Source: Fluviibacter sp039805865
Lineage (GTDB): Bacteria; Pseudomonadota; Gammaproteobacteria; Burkholderiales; Rhodocyclaceae
DNA: 44,981 nt
Direction of reading: 5' to 3'
Assembly (NCBI GenBank): GCA_039805865.1
Contig: JBDLTI010000011.1
Span: forward strand, 1 to 44,981
The notes beneath the pieces were generated by a model. The model made no database searches, was not told the origin of the DNA, and saw only the letters and a program-made list of their open reading frames with translations. The position numbers and the translations under genes were made by a program. Numbering within the stretch: position 1 is the stretch's first letter; each line of letters begins with the position of its first letter. Shown here piece after piece: positions 17,901 through 24,969 of the stretch.

Positions 17901-18614
17901 ATGTCTGCACAATACTTCGCCATCATTCCTGCCGCGGGTTCCGGTAGCCGCTTTGGTGCGCCTTTACCCAAGCAATATCTGACCATTAATGGCCTACCTA
18001 TTATCCGGCACGCTATTGATGCGTTGTTGGCAGATGCGCGTATTAGCCGTGTGGTGGTGGTGCTGTCGCCTGAAGACCAGGATTGGTCTGAGGCTTGTAT
18101 GCCTGCTGATATGCCGGAACGTGTCAGCGTCATTCGCCAAGGTGGTGCAACGCGAGCCGAGAGCGTAACTAATGGAATCAATTGGTTATCGAACGAATCT
18201 AATGTTGGTTATAACGATTGGATTCTGGTGCATGACGCTGCGCGCCCCTGTCTTGCACCTGCGCAACTTGATGCATTGATAACGTCTTTGAGTGATGACC
18301 CGGTGGGTGGTTTGCTGGCGATTCCTGTTGCCGATACCGTTAAACGTGCCGATTCGGCGCACCGGGTGGAAGCCACCGTTGATCGCCGACCGCTCTGGCA
18401 GGCACAAACCCCCCAGATGTTTCGCCTCGATTTACTGCAACAAGCCCTGGGTGCCATTGATTTAGCTGTGGCTACCGACGAGTCGTCTGCCGTAGAGGCT
18501 TTGGGTTATGCGCCTAAACTGGTTGCAGGCAGTTTAGCGAATCTTAAAGTGACTTATCCCGCTGATTTATCGCTCGCGACGGCGATTATTAACAGCAACG
18601 CCAACAATTACTAG
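17901..18614 (+). CDS. ispD: 2-C-methyl-D-erythritol 4-phosphate cytidylyltransferase IspD
   Basis: IspD couples CTP to methylerythritol 4-phosphate in the MEP isoprenoid pathway. The 237-residue protein has the nucleotide-binding loop IIPAAGSGSRFGAPLPKQY at the N-terminus, VHDAARPCL in the centre, and RRPLWQAQTPQMFR plus TDESSAVEALG towards the end. No Shine-Dalgarno sequence precedes the ATG. A TAGAAT at 17889-17894 would put the transcription start at or near the ATG, so the message may be leaderless or nearly so. It is followed by ispF, 14 bp downstream, in the usual pair. Confidence 0.96.
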   Translation: MSAQYFAIIPAAGSGSRFGAPLPKQYLTINGLPIIRHAIDALLADARISRVVVVLSPEDQDWSEACMPADMPERVSVIRQGGATRAESVTNGINWLSNESNVGYNDWILVHDAARPCLAPAQLDALITSLSDDPVGGLLAIPVADTVKRADSAHRVEATVDRRPLWQAQTPQMFRLDLLQQALGAIDLAVATDESSAVEALGYAPKLVAGSLANLKVTYPADLSLATAIINSNANNY

Positions 18615-18628
18615 GAAACAGGTTATTT

Positions 18629-19138
18629 ATGCTCCGTATTGGACAAGGTTACGATATTCACGCGCTGGTGCCTGACCGCCCATTGATTATTGGGGGTGTG
18701 ACCATTCCTCACACGCATGGCCTGGATGGCCATTCGGATGCCGATGTGCTGTTACATGCGATTACTGATGCTTTGCTGGGCGGTGCCGCGTTGCGCGATA
18801 TCGGATTCCACTTTCCTGATACCGACCCGGCCTTTGCCGGCGCCGATTCACGTGCCTTGTTACGGGAAGCCATGAAGCGCGTGGAGGCTGCGGGCTATGG
18901 TGTGCTTAATATTGATAGCACGGTGATTGCCCAGAGCCCCAAACTGTCTGCGCATGTGCCCGCCATGATTGCCAACATTGCCGCTGATCTGGGTTTGCCG
19001 GAAAAAGACATCAACGTCAAAGCAAAAACCAACGAGCAACTGGATGCGGTGGGTCGTAAAGAAGCCATCGTTGCCCAGGCCATTGTGTTGCTGGGTGAAC
19101 TGGCTGACGAAGAAGACCACGATCACGATGATCACTGA
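18629..19138 (+). CDS. ispF: 2-C-methyl-D-erythritol 2,4-cyclodiphosphate synthase IspF
   Basis: IspF cyclises CDP-methylerythritol 2-phosphate, releasing CMP, in the MEP pathway. The family features are clear: GQGYDIHALVPDRPLIIGGV with the metal-binding Asp and His, then HSDADVLLHAITDALLGGAALRDIG, DIGFHFPDTDP and KAKTNEQLDAVGR. A good AGGAAACAGG ribosome binding region precedes the ATG. The enzyme is normally about 157-160 residues; this one has 169 because of an Asp/Glu/His-rich tail (DEEDHDHDDH) that is not part of the fold and resembles a metal-binding tag. Confidence 0.96.
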   Translation: MLRIGQGYDIHALVPDRPLIIGGVTIPHTHGLDGHSDADVLLHAITDALLGGAALRDIGFHFPDTDPAFAGADSRALLREAMKRVEAAGYGVLNIDSTVIAQSPKLSAHVPAMIANIAADLGLPEKDINVKAKTNEQLDAVGRKEAIVAQAIVLLGELADEEDHDHDDH

Positions 19139-19159
19139 CCTGATTTGATCGCTCAGTTG

Positions 19160-19894
19160 ATGCCAAGACTACTCAGCCTGGAAACTGTGACAGACCGTGG
19201 TGCCTTCGCACTCTGGTCCGGTGACGTATTGGACTTTAAAGTGACCACAGCGGTATGCCATGAGTTCAACTGTCCGAGCGGTCAGCCGCATGCCGAAACT
19301 CTGCTGCCTGCCGTACGAGAGGGGTTGAATACCTTAGGTTGGACACTGGACTCTCTGGATGCCATCGTTTTTGATGCAGGGCCCGGTATGTTTACTGGCC
19401 TAAGGGTTTCAGCTGCGCTGGCTCAAGGCCTGGCCGTAGCGCTGGGTAAGCCGTTGATTCCGGTGTCTTCACTCGAAGTGTTGGCTGAATCTGCAAACGA
19501 ACAGACTGGCGCAAGCACAATCCTGACCCTGCTGGACGCACGTATGAACCAGATATATGCAGGTGGCTGGACGAAATCCGCTACCGGGTGGCAGGCATTG
19601 TTCGAAGCATGTCTGGTCAACCCGGATGGGCTTGATCAATTACCCGTGTTACCTGAGCCTTATGTTGCCGCTGGAACGGGAGTTGATGAATATGCGCCCG
19701 TAAAACCCTGGCTAGAGAGCGAGGGCATCGCAGATGCTGCGGTACGCTATCCATCGGCTATTGCTTTGGCGCGGTTGGGTGCCATCCGCTTTGCTGCCGG
19801 ACAGCTGACCGATCCTTCGGATGCCGTTCCGGTCTACGTCCGTGATCGTGTGGCTCTAACTACGGCCGAACGGGCTGCAGGCGAAAGTCTTTAA
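19160..19894 (+). CDS. tsaB: tRNA threonylcarbamoyladenosine biosynthesis protein TsaB
   Basis: TsaB is an inactive ASKHA-fold partner that forms a complex with TsaD and TsaE to make t6A37 in ANN-decoding tRNAs. The product of 244 residues begins MPRLLSLETVTDRGAFALW and has the family stretch FDAGPGMFTGLRVSAALAQGLA, then LDARMNQIYAG. The frame is open from a TTG at 19145, but the ATG at 19160 gives the usual short lead into the first beta strand. It lies in a tight cluster with rimI, 3 bp downstream. The two genes are often adjacent in proteobacteria. Confidence 0.92.
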   Translation: MPRLLSLETVTDRGAFALWSGDVLDFKVTTAVCHEFNCPSGQPHAETLLPAVREGLNTLGWTLDSLDAIVFDAGPGMFTGLRVSAALAQGLAVALGKPLIPVSSLEVLAESANEQTGASTILTLLDARMNQIYAGGWTKSATGWQALFEACLVNPDGLDQLPVLPEPYVAAGTGVDEYAPVKPWLESEGIADAAVRYPSAIALARLGAIRFAAGQLTDPSDAVPVYVRDRVALTTAERAAGESL

Positions 19895-19897
19895 TCC

Positions 19898-20386
19898 GTG
19901 ACGTTGCCAATGATCCAGCCGATGTGTGCGGCTGATATACCTCAAGTCGGCTGGATTGAGGCCTTGCAGCATCATGTGCCATGGTCTGCCCAGAGCTTTG
20001 CCGATGCCCTGGCTTCCGGTTGGCACTGCCGTGTACTGAAAATCCAGGACGATCAGATTCTAGGCTACTGCGTTTGCATGACTGCAGGCGATGACGAAGA
20101 GCTGCTTACGATCACCGTGGGACCCGATCAGACGGGTCAAGGTTATGGGAGGCAGCTGATGCAGGCAGTGGTCTCCGGTGCCCGTATGCGTCAGGCGAGG
20201 CAGCTTTTTCTGGAAGTCAGAGAGAGCAATCAGGTGGCCATCAACCTCTACGCGACAATGGGCTTTAAAATAGTCGGTATGCGCAAGAACTACTATCCAA
20301 CGCCTGCTGACCCGGCGCAACAACGCCTTGCGGGAAGAGAGCATGCCTTGCTGATGAGTCTGGTATTGACGGAATCGCTCACATGA
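19898..20386 (+). CDS. rimI: Ribosomal protein S18 alanine N-acetyltransferase RimI
   Basis: RimI is a GNAT acetyltransferase that acetylates the N-terminal alanine of ribosomal protein S18. The 162-residue protein has the acetyl-CoA pyrophosphate loop (VGPDQTGQGYGRQLMQ), then LFLEVRESNQVAINLYATMGFKIVGMRKNYY, which is very close to the family core. The chosen start is the GTG at 19898, 3 bp after the tsaB stop. An in-frame ATG at 19910 is the alternative and would trim four residues. It overlaps the uracil-DNA glycosylase gene by 4 bp, so the genes appear translationally coupled. Confidence 0.92.
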   Translation: MTLPMIQPMCAADIPQVGWIEALQHHVPWSAQSFADALASGWHCRVLKIQDDQILGYCVCMTAGDDEELLTITVGPDQTGQGYGRQLMQAVVSGARMRQARQLFLEVRESNQVAINLYATMGFKIVGMRKNYYPTPADPAQQRLAGREHALLMSLVLTESLT

Positions 20387-21081
20387 ATAACTTTCGTCGC
20401 GAACTATCGTACGGGCAGTGGCTTGAGGCACTGGGCGTTGATCCTTTCTGGATTGTTGATGAACAACCTGCTGTAAAAGCCGCTGAAGCTGTTGTTGCAA
20501 GCGTGGTTTCCGATGTGCCGCCTGATTGCCCAACCCTCGATGGTCACATCAAATCCTGCAAGCAATGTGGTCTGGCTCGTCATCGCAAACAGGCCGTACC
20601 CGGCTCAGGTGATCTAACCGCCGAATGGTTATTGGTAGGCGAAGCGCCAGGTTCCGATGAGGATAAGGCGGGTCTGCCATTTGTGGGTCAATCGGGTAAA
20701 TTGCTGGATGCCATGCTGGCCGCACTGGATCTGAAGCGCGATCAGGGTGTTTACCTGACGAATGCCGTGAAGTGTCATCCGGAAGAGAACCGGACACCGA
20801 CTTCTGCCGAAATTGATGCCTGTAACGAATTTTTAAACCAGCAGATTGCCCAGATCCAGCCCAAAATCATTCTTGCTTTGGGACGCTCGGCCGCGTATGC
20901 ACTGTTGGGGCAGGAAGGCTCCATACCGAGCTTGCGGGGTGCCGTGCATTATCGCCAGCAGGATGCGCAGAAGATTCCGGTCGTGGTGACTTACCATCCG
21001 GCTTACCTGCTAAGAGAGCCTGCCGAAAAATGGAAAACCTGGCAGGATCTCTTGCTGGCTAAGAAAACGCTCGATGCTTAA
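20383..21081 (+). CDS. Uracil-DNA glycosylase, family 4 type with Fe-S cluster
   Basis: This enzyme is predicted to remove uracil from DNA. The conserved motif GEAPGSDEDKAGLPFVGQSGKLLD and the C-terminal TYHPAYLLR are those of the family 4 (UDGa) group. Cluster-ligand cysteines are C59 and C62 (CKQCGLARHR) and the pair in VKCHPEEN and IDAC, consistent with a [4Fe-4S] cluster. The protein is 232 residues, with an N-terminal segment of about 45 residues of lower complexity that resembles those seen in the SPO1 DNA-polymerase-related annotation of this family. The stop overlaps the stop of the convergent lplT gene. Confidence 0.92.
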   Translation: MNNFRRELSYGQWLEALGVDPFWIVDEQPAVKAAEAVVASVVSDVPPDCPTLDGHIKSCKQCGLARHRKQAVPGSGDLTAEWLLVGEAPGSDEDKAGLPFVGQSGKLLDAMLAALDLKRDQGVYLTNAVKCHPEENRTPTSAEIDACNEFLNQQIAQIQPKIILALGRSAAYALLGQEGSIPSLRGAVHYRQQDAQKIPVVVTYHPAYLLREPAEKWKTWQDLLLAKKTLDA

Positions 21082-22343
21082 TGTGACGTGCAGTCATCGA
21101 GATGACAGGCGTCATCTCGAATCCGTTGATTGGCATCAAAGCGGCGTTTCACCAGATACATTGTGCCGGCAACAAATAGGCCGAACGTCACGATCACCGT
21201 GTAAATACTACAGTCTGCCCAGATTAGTACCGCATAGAGACCGGTCATCATAAGAATGGCCAGGTTTTCGTTGAAATTCTGAACTGCAATGGAGTGACCC
21301 GCACCCATCAGAATATGGCCACGATGTTGTAGCAGGGCATTCATCGGCACGACAAAGAAACCAGACAGGGCGCCAATGATGATCAGCAAGGGAATGGCGC
21401 TCCACAGGCTGGTCGAGAAATTCATCAGCATGACGACAAAGCCCATGGCGATCCCCATTGGGATAACCCGTACGGATTTACGCAGGGTGATCATGCGTGC
21501 AGCCATGGCGGCACCGACAGCAACACCGATAGCGGTAACGCCCTGCAGCATGGAGGCTTTGCCCAGATCGTAGCCAAGCGCATCAGCGGCCCAACGAATC
21601 ACGATAAATTGCAGTGTGGCACCGGCACCCCAGAAGAGGGTCGTCGTGGCGAGGGAAATCTGACCGAGCTTATCGCGCCACAGCAGTTTTAGGCAGTGGT
21701 TGAACTCATGAAACAGGTGCTTTGGCTTGAGAGAAAGGGGCACGTGATCGACCTTGGTGTCGGGGATGTAGAGATTAAATACCGCCGCCAAAACGTAGAT
21801 ACCGGTAATGATCATCAAGGATGCTTCAAGCACCGAATCAATCGGTGTGTCGATCATCGGCATATCGAAGCTGAGTAGGGCAGATGCAATATGCGGGTTA
21901 ATAAGTGCACCCCCTGCAACGGTACCCAGAATGATGGCGAGCACCGTGAGGCCTTCGATCCAGCCATTGGCAACAACCAGCAGGCGATGTGGTAACAGTT
22001 CAGTCAGGATGCCATATTTGGCTGGGGAGTACGTGGCCGCGCCCAGGCCGACTACTGCATAGCCCAGAAGCGGATGCGCCCCCAGGAAGACCATCAGGCA
22101 ACCAATAATCTTGATGCTGTTGGAGATCAGCATGACCTTGCCCTTGGGCATGGAGTCGGCAAATGCCCCCACAAAACCGGCAAGAACCACATAAGAAACT
22201 GTGAATAAGAGCTTTAACATTGGGTCGAACCACAGCGGTGATTGCATTTCATGAAGTGCAAAAATTGCTGCGATCAGTAGTGCGTTATCTGCCAGCGCTG
22301 AAAAAAACTGCGCCGCCATGATGATAAAAAACCCAAATGGCAT
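21078..22343 (-). CDS. lplT: Lysophospholipid transporter LplT (MFS)
   Basis: LplT flips lysophospholipids across the inner membrane for re-acylation by Aas. It is a 421-residue major facilitator protein with many hydrophobic helices. Diagnostic stretches are FFSALADNALLIAAIFAL at the N-terminus, VGAFADSMPKGKVMLISN in the loop between helices 2 and 3, and AATYSPAKYGILTELLPHRLLVVANGW. The sequence ends in a short soluble tail with two cysteines. No acyltransferase gene (aas) is next to it here. It converges on the uracil-DNA glycosylase gene, sharing 4 bp, and is divergent from alr. Confidence 0.93.
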   Translation of the reverse strand: MPFGFFIIMAAQFFSALADNALLIAAIFALHEMQSPLWFDPMLKLLFTVSYVVLAGFVGAFADSMPKGKVMLISNSIKIIGCLMVFLGAHPLLGYAVVGLGAATYSPAKYGILTELLPHRLLVVANGWIEGLTVLAIILGTVAGGALINPHIASALLSFDMPMIDTPIDSVLEASLMIITGIYVLAAVFNLYIPDTKVDHVPLSLKPKHLFHEFNHCLKLLWRDKLGQISLATTTLFWGAGATLQFIVIRWAADALGYDLGKASMLQGVTAIGVAVGAAMAARMITLRKSVRVIPMGIAMGFVVMLMNFSTSLWSAIPLLIIIGALSGFFVVPMNALLQHRGHILMGAGHSIAVQNFNENLAILMMTGLYAVLIWADCSIYTVIVTFGLFVAGTMYLVKRRFDANQRIRDDACHLDDCTSH

Positions 22344-22396
22344 GCTTCTCGCCCGTAAAAACCAGACCGCTTTATAGCATGAATCTCATGACATTC

Positions 22397-22456
22397 GATT
22401 GTGCGCCGCAGCGAACCAGTACGGTGTGTGGGTAGAGCAGGTAGAATCGCACAATC
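22397..22456 (+). repeat. Inverted repeat ending at the alr start codon
   Basis: GATTGTGCG (22397-22405) and its exact complement CGCACAATC (22448-22456) flank a 42-nt interval. The right arm abuts the alr ATG. A TAGAAT at 22442-22447 may be a -10 box. The arms could be a regulator site or could fold in a longer transcript to hide the start; nothing here decides between these. Confidence 0.5.
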
Positions 22457-23581
22457 ATGAATTTAAGCAGCGTGCCTAGTTCGCCCAGACCGATCATTGC
22501 CGAGTTTTCCGGTAAGGCGCTGATGCATAACGTTCAGCGGGCGCGGGCGTTGGCGCCTGAGGGCGCCAAGGTATTTGCCGTGATCAAGGCAGATGCTTAT
22601 GGGCATGGCTTAGCCGAAGTCGCCCAGCGAATTGGCCCAGCGGTGGATGGCTTCGCAATCCTGGAGCTGTCTGCGGCTCAATGGCTGCGAAAACATGGCT
22701 TCGAACAACCGATTGTGATGCTGGAGGGCTTTTTCACCCAGGACGAGCTTGGGTTATTTAGCCAGCTGGGTTTAAGCACGGTAGTTCATCGCGTTGATCA
22801 GATTCAATCATTGGCCAACATACCTCTGTCTGAGCCGATTGATGTCTTTCTGAAAATCAATACCGGGATGAATCGGCTGGGTTTGCCCTTGGCCGAGGCC
22901 CAAGCGGCCCACGACCAGCTTGAATCGCTAAAGTCGGTACGAAGTGTCACGCTCATGACGCATTTCGCGGATGCCGATAATGCGCGTGGTACGGATTGGC
23001 AGCTAGAACGTTTGGCTGGTGTCTGGCCAGAGGCAACCGCATTACCGCTGTGTTTTGCTAATTCCGCCGCTTTGTTGGCAGGAAACAAAGAACGAAACCG
23101 ACTGGGTGACTCAGTTCGTCCGGGCATCATGCTTTATGGTTCTTCACCCTGGGGTGCCCAAGATGCCTTAAAGACAGCGCATACGCTCAATTTACTGCCG
23201 GTACTGACGCTGAAAAGCAGGGTGATCGCTGTTCAGGATCTGCAAGCGGGTGAGCGTGTCGGCTATGGTGGCACTTTTGTTGCAGAACGCTCCATGAGAA
23301 TAGGTGTCGTAGCCTGTGGTTATGCCGATGGCTACCCGCGCCATGCCAGTAATGCGGCGCCCATTCTGGTGAATGGTCAGCGTAGCAGGGTGCTGGGTCG
23401 GGTTTCCATGGATATGCTGTGCTGCGATCTGAGTGATATGCCAGAAGCCACTATTGGCTCACCAGTCACTTTGTGGGGCGAAGGTTTGCCCGCAGACGAA
23501 GTTGCTGATGCTGCAGGCACCATTGCCTATGAACTGTTCTGTGCTTTGGCGGCACGTGTTCCCAGAGTCTGGAAAGACTAG
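22457..23581 (+). CDS. alr: Alanine racemase
   Basis: Alanine racemase is a PLP enzyme that makes D-alanine for peptidoglycan. The 374-residue protein has the PLP lysine K44 in FAVIKADAYGHGL, the substrate-side tyrosine in GERVGYGGTF, and RVSMDMLCCDLS in the C-terminal beta domain. It ends with the usual YELFCALAARVPRV. The short Ser/Pro-rich N-terminus (about 12 residues) precedes the first strand. It is 2 bp upstream of radA, so the two are probably one transcript. Confidence 0.95.
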   Translation: MNLSSVPSSPRPIIAEFSGKALMHNVQRARALAPEGAKVFAVIKADAYGHGLAEVAQRIGPAVDGFAILELSAAQWLRKHGFEQPIVMLEGFFTQDELGLFSQLGLSTVVHRVDQIQSLANIPLSEPIDVFLKINTGMNRLGLPLAEAQAAHDQLESLKSVRSVTLMTHFADADNARGTDWQLERLAGVWPEATALPLCFANSAALLAGNKERNRLGDSVRPGIMLYGSSPWGAQDALKTAHTLNLLPVLTLKSRVIAVQDLQAGERVGYGGTFVAERSMRIGVVACGYADGYPRHASNAAPILVNGQRSRVLGRVSMDMLCCDLSDMPEATIGSPVTLWGEGLPADEVADAAGTIAYELFCALAARVPRVWKD

Positions 23582-23583
23582 TC

Positions 23584-24945
23584 ATGGCAAAAGCTAAATC
23601 GCTTTATATCTGTACCGAATGCGGATCGACCCAGCCTAAATGGCAAGGGCAGTGTCCGGACTGCAATGCCTGGAATACCCTGGTAGAAACTGTTGCCGAA
23701 AAGGCCGCTGCCAGTGCGCATCGTTTTGCCAGTCTGGCACCGGTAAGCGGTGTGCAAAGCCTGGGTAAAGTCGAAGCGCGCGAATCGCCGCGTCTCAGTT
23801 CAGGGATTGACGAATTTGATCGTGTGCTGGGTGGCGGCCTGGTGTCAGGCGGTGTTGTCCTGATTGGGGGTGATCCCGGTATCGGTAAGAGCACCTTGCT
23901 GTTGCAATGTCTGGCCGCCGTATCGAGCCGCGTGCCCGTGCTTTACGTGAGCGGCGAAGAGTCCGCTGAACAGATTGCGCTACGGGCCCAACGATTGGAT
24001 GTCGACGCACCGGATTTACCGCTTTATGCGGAAATCAATCTGGAAAAGATTCTGGCAACGCTGCAATCTCGTCAACCCCGTGTGGCCGTGATTGATTCAA
24101 TCCAGACGGTCTGGTCGGAAGCGCTGACATCAGCCCCGGGCTCGGTCGCTCAGGTGCGTGAGTGTGCCGCCCAACTGACACGGTTTGCTAAACAGCATGG
24201 GATTACGCTGCTCTTTGTGGGGCATGTCACCAAAGATGGTGCTTTAGCCGGGCCGCGTGTGCTTGAGCATATTGTTGACACCGTGCTCTATTTCGAAGGG
24301 GATACGCATTCGAGCTTCCGCCTGGTTCGTGCGTTTAAAAACCGCTTTGGTTCGGTAAACGAGCTGGGCGTGTTTGCCATGACCGAAAAGGGGCTCAAAG
24401 CCGTTTCCAATCCGTCTGCGCTGTTTCTGTCGCGCCATCCAGAGCCAGTGCCGGGTTCATCGATTGTGGTGACACAGGAAGGCTCACGTCCGCTGCTCGT
24501 GGAAGTGCAGGCGCTGGTCGATCAGGCGCTGGGTAATCCACGCCGTTTGACGGTGGGGTTGGAGTCGCAGCGCCTTTCGATGTTGCTGGCGGTGTTGCAC
24601 CGTCATGTGGGCATTCATTGTGCAGATCAGGATGTGTACGTTAACGCGGTCGGTGGTGTGCGGATTAATGAACCGGCGGCTGATCTGGCCGTGATTCTGT
24701 CGATTCTGTCGTCTTTCCGGAATAAGCCGCTCGATCAGAAGCTCTGTGTCTTCGGCGAAGTGGGTTTGACCGGTGAGCTTCGCCCGTCACCCCGTGGTCA
24801 GGAACGGCTTAAGGAAGCCGCCAAACTCGGCTTCACGCATGCCTTGATTCCTGCGGCCAATGCCCCCAAATCACCGATTGCCGGTCTGACGGTGATTGCC
24901 GTACGCCGGCTTGATGAAGCTGTAGAGCGCGCCTTCGCGCTTTAG
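23584..24945 (+). CDS. radA: DNA repair protein RadA
   Basis: RadA (Sms) is a RecA-like helicase that promotes branch migration in recombination. The 453-residue protein has the N-terminal zinc finger C10-x2-C13, C24-x2-C27, then the RecA-like core with Walker A GGDPGIGKSTLLLQ near residue 100, the diagnostic KNRFGSVNELGVF motif and a Lon-protease-like C-terminal domain (FGEVGLTGELRP). It directly follows alr and precedes a YgiQ gene. Confidence 0.96.
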   Translation: MAKAKSLYICTECGSTQPKWQGQCPDCNAWNTLVETVAEKAAASAHRFASLAPVSGVQSLGKVEARESPRLSSGIDEFDRVLGGGLVSGGVVLIGGDPGIGKSTLLLQCLAAVSSRVPVLYVSGEESAEQIALRAQRLDVDAPDLPLYAEINLEKILATLQSRQPRVAVIDSIQTVWSEALTSAPGSVAQVRECAAQLTRFAKQHGITLLFVGHVTKDGALAGPRVLEHIVDTVLYFEGDTHSSFRLVRAFKNRFGSVNELGVFAMTEKGLKAVSNPSALFLSRHPEPVPGSSIVVTQEGSRPLLVEVQALVDQALGNPRRLTVGLESQRLSMLLAVLHRHVGIHCADQDVYVNAVGGVRINEPAADLAVILSILSSFRNKPLDQKLCVFGEVGLTGELRPSPRGQERLKEAAKLGFTHALIPAANAPKSPIAGLTVIAVRRLDEAVERAFAL

Positions 24946-24969
24946 CTTATCCAGAATTCAGGAATCCTG

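Noticed and set aside
17834..18181. N-terminal extension of the mfd frame by 116 codons
   Set aside because: The extension is antisense to ispD and has no Mfd character; the natural start is the ATG at 17833.
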